Positions 42,698 to 50,581 of a stretch of DNA of 64,000 nt are shown here, one piece after another. The notes below the pieces were generated by a model, which saw only the letters and a list, made by a program, of their open reading frames with translations, searched no databases and was not told where the DNA came from. Source of the DNA: Cytophagaceae bacterium. Its GTDB lineage: Bacteria; Bacteroidota; Bacteroidia; Cytophagales; Spirosomataceae. The stretch covers positions 62,001 through 126,000 of the forward strand of contig JAIXWQ010000012.1 of NCBI GenBank assembly GCA_027491195.1, written 5' to 3'. How positions within the stretch are numbered: position 1 is the stretch's first letter; each line of letters opens with the position of its first letter. The position numbers were made by a program, and so were the translations under genes.

Positions 42698-43524
42698 TAT
42701 TTTGTTACCACCTTCGCGAAGCGGTGATAGAATGGAGTCTTTGATTGGTCTGTTTTCGGTTTGTATTTTCCGGTGATAATCGGAACATACATCACGCGAC
42801 GGCGGGATTTTTCACCCACATTTGGAGAAACCTCAACCCGATGCCATAAACGGCCATCATGAATCGTTAAATCACCTTTTTCAATCTCAAAAGCTGCTTC
42901 ACGAGGATCTGGCTTGTGATCGATAAATTGCTTTTTGCCAAATAATAATTTCAATACCCCTTGCGTATGTGTGCCCGGTAAAACCCGTAAACCACCATTC
43001 GAAGAAGGGCAATTGTCTAAGTGAATACCCACATTTAACATCGGTAGGATTTTTTGTCCTAGGAATAAGTCGCGGGGGCTATCTGTATGCCAGCCCATTT
43101 GGCTGAACTTAGAATTCTCTTGATTGATGTAATGGTTGAATACCAGACCATCTTTTTCGTCCTCACTGATGCGACCTTCATAGGGAGCTAGTAGCTCTAT
43201 TAATAATTTCAAGCGAGGGTCTTTCAGTAATTCGGCTAACACAGGGCTGTACTGATTGGTAAAGCACATACGCTGAATCATCGGTTCTCCTGCTATATCT
43301 TTTCCAAATTTAAGCGGGATACCTTTTACCTTGTCGATGCCCTCAGCCAGCCATTGCTTCTCAATTTTCGCTAATTCGGAAATGAAAAGGTCCGCCGTTT
43401 CAGGTTCGATAAATTTCTTGAATTGAATTACTCCATACTTCTTGAAGTATTCTTTCTGCTCTTCTGTTAGTTTTTCGCCTAACGAGAAGGTTTTGTATTC
43501 AAATTTCGCAGATGGTTTTCTCAT
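42697..43524 (-). CDS. Phytanoyl-CoA dioxygenase family protein (second copy)
   Basis: 275 residues, distinct from the one at 4219. PhyH features: 'FKKYGVIQFKKFIEPETADL', H-x-D in 'QMGWHTDSPRDLFLGQ', 'LRVLPGTHTQGVL', distal His in 'IHDGRLWHRVEVSPN' and the 2-oxoglutarate Arg in 'EKSRRRVMYVP'. Fe(II)/2-oxoglutarate-dependent hydroxylase; substrate unknown. Monocistronic, its terminator shared with ruvX. Upstream region 43525-43675 (151 bases) is shared with a divergent outer-membrane gene. Confidence 0.86.
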   Translation of the reverse strand: MRKPSAKFEYKTFSLGEKLTEEQKEYFKKYGVIQFKKFIEPETADLFISELAKIEKQWLAEGIDKVKGIPLKFGKDIAGEPMIQRMCFTNQYSPVLAELLKDPRLKLLIELLAPYEGRISEDEKDGLVFNHYINQENSKFSQMGWHTDSPRDLFLGQKILPMLNVGIHLDNCPSSNGGLRVLPGTHTQGVLKLLFGKKQFIDHKPDPREAAFEIEKGDLTIHDGRLWHRVEVSPNVGEKSRRRVMYVPIITGKYKPKTDQSKTPFYHRFAKVVTK

Positions 43525-43675
43525 AAGGTAATGGTAATGAATTCGGGATGCAATTTACGGCAAAGGGAGGGAATTATAGTTATGGCTCTCCTATTTTCTG
43601 ATGAAAATCAAGTTTTTGGTATATAAAACAGCTAAAAAATGCTGAACTTTGCAGCTTGAATTTTAGAACCAAAAA

Positions 43676-44521
43676 ATGAAAAAAGTCCTATTTTTATTCC
43701 TGTTAAGCTTAATCAGTGTTGCATCGTTTTCTCAACAAACGAATAAAAAAGGCTCTTATTATCTGACTTGGGGCTATAATCGGTCGACCTATGCGAATTC
43801 TGATATTCGTTTTGTGGGCCCTGGATATGATTTCACGCTTCTAGACGCGAAAGCATCGGATGCACCTACTCCCTTACGTGAATTTAAAACCTACGTTGAT
43901 CCGGGTCTTTTAAGTATTCCTCAGTTTAATTTTCATGCGGGCTATTTTATCAAAGACAATTTATCCATTAGCATTGGCTGGGATCACATGAAATATGTGG
44001 TGAATGATGGTCAAACGGTGAAAGTGAATGGATATATTAATGCGCAAACCTCGTCGCCAGCGATCACAGTAGATCCGGCATACGTGGGGGCATTTAATCA
44101 GAGCCCGCTCGTTTTAGATCCGGTTAAATTTGTTCACTTAGAACATACGGATGGCTATAATTATGCCTCTATTGAATTAGAACATTATCATTCGTTGTTC
44201 CAAAGTCCGAAAGGCCGATTTGCCATCGATTGGATGCAAGGGGTAGGCATAGGTGCCTTGGTGCCGCGTTCGGATGTGCATGTGTTCGGTGTAGGCCAAA
44301 ACAATTTTTGGAACCTCGCCGGCGGAGGTGCTTCCTTGAAGACGGGATTAAAATTCCATCTTTCTAACCTGTTGTTTTTCGAGACTACTGTGAAAACGGG
44401 GGCAACGAAATTAATCGATATTCGCACGACGGGTCGCTCGGTTGATCACGCAGAGCAATCCATTTTCTTCGCCGAATTCTACGGGGCGCTTGGGTTTACC
44501 ATAAAAGGTTCTTCTAAATAA
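43676..44521 (+). CDS. Putative outer-membrane beta-barrel protein
   Basis: 281 residues with a signal peptide ('VLFLFLLSLISVASFSQ'). The rest alternates hydrophobic and polar residues as in outer-membrane barrels: 'YYLTWGYNRSTYAN', 'FIKDNLSISIGWDHMKY', 'SIELEHYHSLFQS', ending 'EFYGALGFTIKG'. No porin or transporter family is recognised, so function is open. Probably in the same transcript as the following gene, 36 bases away. Confidence 0.75.
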   Translation: MKKVLFLFLLSLISVASFSQQTNKKGSYYLTWGYNRSTYANSDIRFVGPGYDFTLLDAKASDAPTPLREFKTYVDPGLLSIPQFNFHAGYFIKDNLSISIGWDHMKYVVNDGQTVKVNGYINAQTSSPAITVDPAYVGAFNQSPLVLDPVKFVHLEHTDGYNYASIELEHYHSLFQSPKGRFAIDWMQGVGIGALVPRSDVHVFGVGQNNFWNLAGGGASLKTGLKFHLSNLLFFETTVKTGATKLIDIRTTGRSVDHAEQSIFFAEFYGALGFTIKGSSK

Positions 44522-44557
44522 ATTTTTAGACTAGACTAAAAATTACTAACTTCGCAC

Positions 44558-45286
44558 ATGCTGCTGCGAATCATTCTCCTTTTCTGTTTACCCATTGGTC
44601 TGTACGCACAGTCCGTAGGTCGCATTGAGACGGATCGTCCAGATCAAACTGAATGCCCCTTCATCGTTAAAAAGGGGTATTTTCAGGCAGAAATGGGCTT
44701 TAACCAGTCGCCAGCAGAAACATTATTCCCTACCTCTTTACTTAAAATTGGTCTCACGAAGCGCTTAGAACTGCGCTATGTTTCTGTGCTTTCTAAAGAG
44801 AAGGATCAGGTGACTCGATTTCAAACACAAGCCCTAGGCTTCAAATTTGCCTTGCTCGAGCCTTTGAAGTGGCGTCCCCGAACTTCGGTTATCGTGCACT
44901 ACAATTGGGATCACCAAAACCGGGATTTCTCTGAAAAAAACTTGCGAGGTCATTCAATTGGTGATGTGGTGTTTACCTTTCAAAATGACCTAAGTGATCG
45001 TTTCGGGATTGGCTATAATCTGGGAACAGAATTTCATTCAAATGGGTCTTTTGAGGGGATTTATCGCGTGGCACCTAATAGGTTGATCGGGAAGAAAGGC
45101 TATGCTTATGTGGAGGTTTTTGGTAGATTTCCCGCCTCCCCCGATGCGGATCATTCGTATGATGGCGGTTTCGCGTATTATGTGAATGAAGATGTGAAAG
45201 TAGATGTATCAGCTGGCCAAAGTTTCACCCGCCCCGAGGATTATTATTTTGCCTTAGGCCTTTCCTTTCGACTTCGAATTTTCTAA
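44558..45286 (+). CDS. Outer-membrane transporter-like protein (phenol-degradation meta-pathway family)
   Basis: 242 residues: signal peptide ('IILLFCLPIGLYAQ') then the hallmark start 'RIETDRPDQTECPFIVKKG' of the MetA-pathway/transporter family and 'YFQAEMGFNQS', followed by barrel strands ending 'FALGLSFRLRIF' with a terminal Phe. This family is named for putative uptake of aromatic compounds, but most members are uncharacterised. Follows the barrel gene on the same strand and precedes a BatD-like gene by 40 bases. Confidence 0.82.
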   Translation: MLLRIILLFCLPIGLYAQSVGRIETDRPDQTECPFIVKKGYFQAEMGFNQSPAETLFPTSLLKIGLTKRLELRYVSVLSKEKDQVTRFQTQALGFKFALLEPLKWRPRTSVIVHYNWDHQNRDFSEKNLRGHSIGDVVFTFQNDLSDRFGIGYNLGTEFHSNGSFEGIYRVAPNRLIGKKGYAYVEVFGRFPASPDADHSYDGGFAYYVNEDVKVDVSAGQSFTRPEDYYFALGLSFRLRIF

Positions 45287-45326
45287 TTCATAAGGCAAAG
45301 ACTCCCGAATTTCTTAAATTGCAGAA

Positions 45327-46700
45327 ATGAGACGGATTTTCTTTTTCTTCTTAGGGATGATGCTTGCTTTGCAGCAGGTACATGGGCAAGCTTCCTTGAT
45401 TTTGGGGGAGAAGTCGTTTACGCTCGAAGAAAATTTTTCGCTCTCTTTTGTCATTAAATCTACGAATGCGACCATCGAGGCTCCTGTTTACAAGTTTCCG
45501 GAATTGCCCGGCTTGCGTAAATTAGGCGTTTCGCGTTCGAAAGCCACGGAAATTCAAAACGGAGAGCCCATTTACTTCTTTACCTTTTCCCAATATTACC
45601 AAGCCGCTAATCCGGGTTCCTTGCTCATTCCTCCTGCAGAGGTAGTCGTGAATCAGCAATCCTTGAAAACAGAGGGATTTGCTTTGCAGGTCAGTCCTTC
45701 AGAGCAGAAAGAAGAGGTAGTAGAAGAAACGAAAGCCCAAATCGAAGACCTTTTCAAAGGCCAAAACTCCCTCTTTCTGGCCGTCACCTCCACACAGATT
45801 CAACCCTTTGTGGGCCAGGGGTTCACCTTAAAGTTCTCATTGTTCATTCCGGACGATAATGTGACACGCTACAGTTTTGACCGAAATGATATCCAAATTC
45901 CTGCATTGATTCAGAAAATTAGACCGAAGAACTGCTGGGAAGAAAGTTTTGGATTACAAGAAGTGAAGGTCTCGAAGGTGGTGTACAAGAATAAAAAATA
46001 CACCGAATACCGCTTCTTTCAGTCCACCTATTTTGCGCTCGATGCAAAAAAGATCATCATTCCGGCATTGAGTTTACAGCTTTTAAAGAATACCGAGAAA
46101 GTGATATTCACCTCAAAGCCCTTCGTCATTAGCCCGAAAGAATTGCCCAATCATCCATTAAAAGGCAAAGTGCCGGTAGGAGATTTCCGTTTAGAAGAAA
46201 AAGTATCGAAGAGTCAAGTGCAAACGGGGGATACGATCAGGTATGAGTCTAGCGTGATTGGGGACGGGAATAGTATTCTGTGGGAGGCGAAGCAAACGGA
46301 GTCAGATTACTTTTTGAATTTTTTCCACCTCAGTACCCAAAGCTCGGTTTTCCCCTTCGGTGATAAAATGTTAGGGAATAAAACGGAGAAAATACTGATA
46401 ATTCCGTCGCAACCGGGTAAATTTGCATTGAAATCCTATTTTAATTGGATCTACTTTAATACCCGCACGGCGGCCTACGACACCTTACGTTCTGAGGCAA
46501 TGCTAGAGGTCAGTGGTCAGCCATCGGATCTGGTTTTGAATACACAATCAGAGTCGATGTTGTTGTATCGCGGAATAGAAAAGCTGGTAGCAGATAAAGT
46601 GATCGGTTATCGTTGGATTGATTGGAAACAGATTTTTAATGCTTTTTTAGGGCTGGTTTTACTCTGGCTTTTCATTTTGATACTTAAGGCCAAAAAATAA
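45327..46700 (+). CDS. BatD-like oxygen-tolerance protein
   Basis: 457 residues: signal peptide, a long beta-rich periplasmic part ('[16 protein letters not shown]', '[20 protein letters not shown]', '[19 protein letters not shown]') and one C-terminal helix ('[18 protein letters not shown]') with basic end. This is the BatD layout: tandem periplasmic domains plus a membrane anchor. BatD normally sits in an aerotolerance (bat) operon with BatA/B/C and an MoxR ATPase, none of which is here, so this is a stand-alone homologue. Four bases before aroC, so apparently co-transcribed with it. Confidence 0.82.
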   Translation: MRRIFFFFLGMMLALQQVHGQASLILGEKSFTLEENFSLSFVIKSTNATIEAPVYKFPELPGLRKLGVSRSKATEIQNGEPIYFFTFSQYYQAANPGSLLIPPAEVVVNQQSLKTEGFALQVSPSEQKEEVVEETKAQIEDLFKGQNSLFLAVTSTQIQPFVGQGFTLKFSLFIPDDNVTRYSFDRNDIQIPALIQKIRPKNCWEESFGLQEVKVSKVVYKNKKYTEYRFFQSTYFALDAKKIIIPALSLQLLKNTEKVIFTSKPFVISPKELPNHPLKGKVPVGDFRLEEKVSKSQVQTGDTIRYESSVIGDGNSILWEAKQTESDYFLNFFHLSTQSSVFPFGDKMLGNKTEKILIIPSQPGKFALKSYFNWIYFNTRTAAYDTLRSEAMLEVSGQPSDLVLNTQSESMLLYRGIEKLVADKVIGYRWIDWKQIFNAFLGLVLLWLFILILKAKK

Positions 46701-46704
46701 CAGT

Positions 46705-47796
46705 ATGGGCAGCATTTACGGTAAAATATTTCAAATAAGTACCTTCGGCGAGTCGCACGGCGCTGCGGTAGGCGTGGTCGTAACCGGTTGTCCGGCAGGT
46801 GTAGATTTTGATCTGGATTTTATCCAATCCGAATTAGATCGCCGCAAACCGGGTCAATCCCGCATTACTACACAACGCAAAGAGGCGGATTCGGTGGAAG
46901 TGGTTTCAGGTGTTTTTGAAGGGAAAACGACGGGAACCCCGATCGCGATGTTGGTTTGGAATGGCGATCAGCGCTCGAAAGATTATTCCCACATTGCAGA
47001 TCAATTCCGTCCTTCACATGCCGATTTTACCTACCAAGAAAAATATGGTCTTCGTGATTACCGCGGAGGTGGCCGCAGTTCAGCGAGAGAAACAGTGGCT
47101 CGCGTGGCGGCCGGGGCTTTGGCAAAATTAGTATTACAACAAATAGGAGTTAAAATCACGGCCTACGTTTCGCAAGTAGGCACCTTGAAATTAACCACTC
47201 CAGTTGAACAATTAGATTTAGCGGTAGCCGAAACAAACGCAGTGCGTTGCCCTGACGCGAAATTAGCGGAGGAAATGTTCACCTACATTGATGATATTCG
47301 CAAGCAAGGGGACTCCGTAGGAGGTGTCGTTTCTGCCTACATCACGGGTTGCCCGGTTGGGTTAGGCGAGCCGGTTTTTGATAAATTGCACGCGGAATTA
47401 GGCAAGGCGATGTTAAGCATCAATGCCGTGAAAGGCTTTGAATATGGTTCTGGGTTTGATGGCGTTGAATTACGCGGCTCTCAGCACAATGATATAATTG
47501 TGAAAGATGTAGCGGGTAAAGTAAGTACTTTGACGAATCATTCAGGAGGTATTCAAGGCGGAATTTCGAATGGAGAACCTATTTATTTCCGAGTTGGATT
47601 CAAGCCAGTGGCCACGATTATGCAAGATCAAGACAGTTTGAACAATTCTGGCGAGAAGATTGTTGTATCAGGCAAAGGTCGTCACGATCCTTGTGTGGTG
47701 CCACGCGCCGTACCTATTGTGGAGGCCATGTCAGCCATCGTTTTATTGGATTTTTACTTGCGAAATCGCTTGACGAAATTAGCTGACGTTCTATGA
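46705..47796 (+). CDS. aroC: Chorismate synthase
   Basis: 363 residues. Signatures: '[19 protein letters not shown]', '[20 protein letters not shown]', '[20 protein letters not shown]', '[16 protein letters not shown]' and '[19 protein letters not shown]'. It removes phosphate from EPSP to give chorismate using reduced FMN. Chorismate feeds menF and aromatic amino acids. It follows BatD by four bases and overlaps tadA by four (ATGA). Confidence 0.97.
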   Translation: MGSIYGKIFQISTFGESHGAAVGVVVTGCPAGVDFDLDFIQSELDRRKPGQSRITTQRKEADSVEVVSGVFEGKTTGTPIAMLVWNGDQRSKDYSHIADQFRPSHADFTYQEKYGLRDYRGGGRSSARETVARVAAGALAKLVLQQIGVKITAYVSQVGTLKLTTPVEQLDLAVAETNAVRCPDAKLAEEMFTYIDDIRKQGDSVGGVVSAYITGCPVGLGEPVFDKLHAELGKAMLSINAVKGFEYGSGFDGVELRGSQHNDIIVKDVAGKVSTLTNHSGGIQGGISNGEPIYFRVGFKPVATIMQDQDSLNNSGEKIVVSGKGRHDPCVVPRAVPIVEAMSAIVLLDFYLRNRLTKLADVL

Positions 47797-48233
47797 TTCC
47801 AAACGAGGATGAATATTATATGAGTCTCGCGCTGAAACAGGCGGAGCGAGCATTAGAGGAAGAAGAGATTCCAGTAGGAGCTGTGGTGGTTTGTCAAGGT
47901 AAGATTGTGGCGAAAGCTTACAACCAAACCGAGATTTTGACCGACGTTACCGCTCACGCAGAAATGCTTGCAATCACCTCTGCCGCCCAAACCATCGGCG
48001 CCAAGTATTTGAAAGATTGCACCTTGTATGTGACGTTAGAGCCCTGCCTGATGTGTGCCGGAGCCATTTATTGGTCACAACTTGGACGATTAGTGTTCGG
48101 TGCTTCAGAAGAGAAGCGCGGATTTGAAAAAATTGGAAATAAAATTTTGCACCCGAAGACAGAAATTGTTCGGGGTGTTTTAGCACATGAATCAGAACAA
48201 CTGCTGAAGGAGTTCTTTTCCATGAGACGCTGA
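47793..48233 (+). CDS. tadA: tRNA adenosine(34) deaminase TadA
   Basis: 146 residues. Zinc ligands: H55-A-E57 (catalytic Glu57) in '[11 protein letters not shown]' and P-C85-L-M-C88 in '[16 protein letters not shown]'. Members of the wider deaminase family also include cytosine and guanine deaminases, but length and 'IPVGAVVV' favour TadA, which makes inosine at the wobble position of tRNA-Arg(ACG). Overlaps aroC by four bases and is followed by a heptamer repeat tract. Confidence 0.93.
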   Translation: MIPNEDEYYMSLALKQAERALEEEEIPVGAVVVCQGKIVAKAYNQTEILTDVTAHAEMLAITSAAQTIGAKYLKDCTLYVTLEPCLMCAGAIYWSQLGRLVFGASEEKRGFEKIGNKILHPKTEIVRGVLAHESEQLLKEFFSMRR

Positions 48234-48238
48234 TATAA

Positions 48239-48329
48239 ATGGTAAATGATAAATGGTGAATGGTAAATGAATCACCTCCATTCACCATTTACCATTCACC
48301 ATTTATTTTACCATTCAATTCACCATTTA
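48239..48329. repeat. Heptamer repeats forming a perfect 20-bp inverted repeat
   Basis: Four consecutive heptamers of the type ATGRTRA at 48239-48266 are followed by four of the opposite orientation, CCATTYA, at 48278-48305, plus two more at 48311-48317 and 48323-48329. They create a perfect 20-bp inverted repeat (48250-48269 with 48286-48305, 16-base loop). It lies between tadA and the superoxide dismutase gene and would form a strong hairpin in DNA or RNA. There is no T-run, so it is not a standard terminator. Confidence 0.9.
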
Positions 48330-48340
48330 AATTACATACT

Positions 48341-48952
48341 ATGTCATTCACATTAGCCCCATTACCTTATGCAAATAATGCGCTAGAGCCGCATTTCGAC
48401 GCATTAACGATGGAAATCCACCACGATCGTCACCACAATGCCTATGTGACGAATTTGAACGCAGCGGTAGCTGGAACGGAATTAGAAGGAAAGTCTTTGG
48501 AAGAATTATTTACTTCTATTTCTAAATTATCACCAGCAGTTCGTAATAACGGTGGTGGTCACTTTAACCACGATTTATTCTGGAATATCTTATCACCAAA
48601 CGGTGGAGGTGCGCCAGTAGGCACGTTAGCAAAAGCAATCGATGCGAAATTCGGTTCTTTTGATGCGTTCAAAGAAGAATTTAAAAAAGCAGGTTTAACT
48701 CGCTTCGGTTCAGGCTGGGCTTGGTTAGTTGCACAAAAAGATGGTTCAGTAGCGGTTTCAAGCACACCGAACCAAGATAACCCTTTAATGGATGTGGCTG
48801 ACGTGAAAGGTTTCCCAGTGATCGGTTTAGATGTGTGGGAGCACGCATACTATTTGAAATTCCAAAACAAGCGTCCAGATTACATCGACGCATTTTGGAG
48901 CGTAGTAGACTGGAACAAAGCGGAAGAGCGTTATTTAGCTGCTCAGAAATAA
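48341..48952 (+). CDS. sodB: Superoxide dismutase (Fe/Mn)
   Basis: 203 residues from ATG 48341; a longer frame from 48260 would run through the repeat tract. Fe/Mn-SOD motifs and metal ligands: '[20 protein letters not shown]', '[18 protein letters not shown]' and the D-x-W-E-H signature '[19 protein letters not shown]'. It dismutates superoxide in the cytoplasm; metal cannot be told from sequence by eye. Codon use is strongly biased (GGT, CGT, TTA, GTA), consistent with high expression. The hairpin upstream could affect the mRNA leader. Confidence 0.96.
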   Translation: MSFTLAPLPYANNALEPHFDALTMEIHHDRHHNAYVTNLNAAVAGTELEGKSLEELFTSISKLSPAVRNNGGGHFNHDLFWNILSPNGGGAPVGTLAKAIDAKFGSFDAFKEEFKKAGLTRFGSGWAWLVAQKDGSVAVSSTPNQDNPLMDVADVKGFPVIGLDVWEHAYYLKFQNKRPDYIDAFWSVVDWNKAEERYLAAQK

Positions 48953-48962
48953 GCGTAAGGAG

Positions 48963-48991
48963 CGGGAGGATGAAAATTCTCCCGTTTTTTT
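48963..48991 (+). terminator. Rho-independent terminator of sod
   Basis: Stem CGGGAG (48963-48968) with CTCCCG (48979-48984), ten-base loop, then seven T (48985-48991). Ten bases after the sod stop. Confidence 0.8.
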
Positions 48992-49001
48992 CGGCTTTCT
49001 T

Positions 49002-49031
49002 TTGCAATATTGGAAGCTTTGCGTATTTTTG
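49002..49031 (+). promoter_or_regulatory. Bacteroidota promoter of the tRNA-His gene
   Basis: TTG (49002-49004), a 19-base spacer and TATTTTTG (49024-49031): an exact TTG-N19-TAnnTTTG match, with the tRNA beginning 12 bases after the -7 element. Confidence 0.8.
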
Positions 49032-49042
49032 CAGTCCCAAAT

Positions 49043-49117
49043 GGCGGTTGTAGCTCACTCGGTTAGAGCACTGGTTTGTGGTACCAGGGGTAGTGGGTTC
49101 GAATCCCATCATCCGCC
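49043..49117 (+). tRNA. tRNA-His (anticodon GTG)
   Basis: Folds as a complete cloverleaf. Acceptor strand with the extra G-1 at 49043 pairing C73 (49117), the identity mark of tRNA-His; D stem GCTC/GAGC (49053-49056, 49066-49069); anticodon stem CTGGT/ACCAG with anticodon GTG at 49078-49080; five-base variable loop; T arm GTGGG-TTCGAAT-CCCAT. One acceptor pair (49048 with 49112) is a U-U mismatch. CCA is not encoded. Own promoter and terminator; monocistronic. Confidence 0.95.
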
Positions 49118-49118
49118 C

Positions 49119-49152
49119 AAAATGCCTCAGTAGAAATGCTGGGGCATTTTTT
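49119..49152 (+). terminator. Terminator of tRNA-His
   Basis: Stem AAAATGCCTCA (49119-49129) with TGGGGCATTTT (49140-49150), ten-base loop, one G-U pair, followed by further T. Directly behind the tRNA. Confidence 0.8.
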
Positions 49153-49191
49153 GTGCCTAGTAGTAGGATAGCAGCCCTATTTAACGAGTAA

Positions 49192-49237
49192 ATGCCCCAC
49201 CGAGGCGGGGCATTAGCCCAAAGATGCTATCTTTGGG
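49192..49237 (+). other. Two further hairpins between tRNA-His and the NYN gene
   Basis: Hairpin A: ATGCCCC (49192-49198) with GGGGCAT (49207-49213), extended by CC/GG inside. Hairpin B: CCCAAAGAT (49217-49225) with ATCTTTGGG (49229-49237), three-base loop. Neither is followed by a T-run. They sit in the 158-base gap before the NYN gene and may be an RNA leader element of that gene; nothing known matches by eye. Confidence 0.55.
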
Positions 49238-49275
49238 GGAGCTCAATGCAAAGATAACCGATTAACCTTAAGCGA

Positions 49276-49902
49276 ATGCAAGGAATAGAAAAGAAAAAAT
49301 TACGAGTAATGGCCTATGTGGATGGGTCGAACTTGTATTTTGGGATGATCGAATCCGGTGCGCGCAAATGCAAGTGGTTAGATGTGTACAAGTTAATGCA
49401 AAGTTTTATTCGATCGAACCAGGAATTAGTAGGAGTAAAATTTTTCACGAGTCGCATTACACACAATCCTCCCAAAGAAAAGCGTCAAAATACCTATTTA
49501 GAGGCACTCGAAACTACCGGGGTGGAATTAATTTATGGTTCTTATCATGCTAAATTTGAGGATTGCAGAGAATGCGGTCATCAGTGGGTGGTGCCATCTG
49601 AGAAAATGACCGATGTGAATCTGGCTACACATTTGATTATGGATGCTCATTTAGACGTGTATGACATCGCAATTGTGGTTTCTGGGGATAGTGATTTTGT
49701 TCCGTGTATTGAGGCGGTGAACACGACTTTTTTAAACAAATCCGTCGTTGTTTTCTTTCCTCCAGGACGTCACAATAATTCGGTAGCGGAGGTGGCTAGG
49801 GCAAACCAAATAATCGGACGCCCTAAACTAGTCGAAAGTCAATTACCGCTTAAGGTGGTAAAAGTAGATGGATATGTATTAGAGAAGCCGGAAGGCTGGT
49901 AA
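49276..49902 (+). CDS. NYN domain protein (LabA/DUF88-like ribonuclease)
   Basis: 208 residues. PIN-like NYN fold: first acidic residue in 'RVMAYVDGSNLYFGMIES', second in 'MTDVNLATHLIMDAH', and 'YDIAIVVSGDSDFVPCIEAV' supplying the acidic pair. A C97-x2-C100 pair ('EDCRECGHQW') lies in the middle, only half of a zinc ribbon. NYN proteins are predicted RNases, some linked to RNA turnover or defence. Nearest partners: a tRNA-His gene upstream and the CruF-like gene 9 bases downstream, which is probably co-transcribed. No toxin-antitoxin partner is visible. Confidence 0.85.
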   Translation: MQGIEKKKLRVMAYVDGSNLYFGMIESGARKCKWLDVYKLMQSFIRSNQELVGVKFFTSRITHNPPKEKRQNTYLEALETTGVELIYGSYHAKFEDCRECGHQWVVPSEKMTDVNLATHLIMDAHLDVYDIAIVVSGDSDFVPCIEAVNTTFLNKSVVVFFPPGRHNNSVAEVARANQIIGRPKLVESQLPLKVVKVDGYVLEKPEGW

Positions 49903-49911
49903 ATTTGTAAG

Positions 49912-50550
49912 ATGAACCCTGTATTTCTGAAACGTTTTTTGATTGTATTATATGCTGCCGGTTTAATCGGTATGCATTTGCCAGTTACGGCGTCATTATT
50001 TACTTCTCTCGTACCCTTGACGCTCTGGTTTACCGCCTTTATTTGTGTGGTCTATTTCCCTAAACCCTCTTTTCAAGCCTACCTTTTCCTAGCCATTGTC
50101 GCGGTGTCTGCCTGGTTTTTAGAGGTGCAAGGGGTGAGAACGGGTAAAATTTTTGGGGTGTATTCCTATGGGAAGACTTTAGGTTATCAAGTGTTGAAAG
50201 TGCCCTTGACCATAGGCCTGAATTGGATGGTGCTTTTATTAGCCACGAGCGCGTTAGTGGAGGAGTGGAACATAGCCGGTAAAATTAGTAAAGCTGCCAT
50301 TGGAGCAGGACTGATGACTGCGCTTGATTTCTTAATTGAGCCAGTTGCAGTACATTTCGATTTCTGGACCTGGGCAGGAGTTCAAGTGCCCTCGCAGAAT
50401 TTTATTGCGTGGTGGATGGCTTCTTTTTTCTTTCATTTGGCCTATCAAAATACGCCATTCCCAGCTAAATCAAGCCTTTTTAGGCTAATTGCTGCCTTGC
50501 AGTTTCTGTTCTTTTTAGGGCATTGGCTACTTCTTCAAATTAATTCGTAA
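49912..50550 (+). CDS. Carotenoid biosynthesis protein, CruF-like membrane hydratase
   Basis: 212 residues with about six hydrophobic segments. CruF/DUF422 pattern: 'FLEVQGVRTGKIFGVYSYGK' and 'LGYQVLKVPLTIGLNWMVLL', then 'MTALDFLIEPVAVHFDFWTW' and 'VPSQNFIAWWMASFF'. CruF-type enzymes hydrate the psi end (1',2' position) of carotenoids such as gamma-carotene derivatives; in Bacteroidota the homologue serves myxol- or saproxanthin-type pigments. No other crt gene is in the window. Directly followed by a CarH-like MerR regulator (31 bases). Confidence 0.86.
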   Translation: MNPVFLKRFLIVLYAAGLIGMHLPVTASLFTSLVPLTLWFTAFICVVYFPKPSFQAYLFLAIVAVSAWFLEVQGVRTGKIFGVYSYGKTLGYQVLKVPLTIGLNWMVLLLATSALVEEWNIAGKISKAAIGAGLMTALDFLIEPVAVHFDFWTWAGVQVPSQNFIAWWMASFFFHLAYQNTPFPAKSSLFRLIAALQFLFFLGHWLLLQINS

Positions 50551-50581
50551 ACATTTTTTCAACTCAGGTGTTAACAAGAAG

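Noticed and set aside
48239-48329. Heptamer repeats as a CRISPR array
   Set aside because: Units are seven bases with no spacers, both orientations are present, and no cas gene is nearby.
48260-48340. Longer N-terminus of superoxide dismutase
   Set aside because: The extension is translated from the heptamer repeats; the family starts at the ATG at 48341.
48681-49112. 143-codon minus-strand frame across sod and the tRNA gene
   Set aside because: It runs antisense through a superoxide dismutase and a tRNA, so it cannot be a real protein gene.
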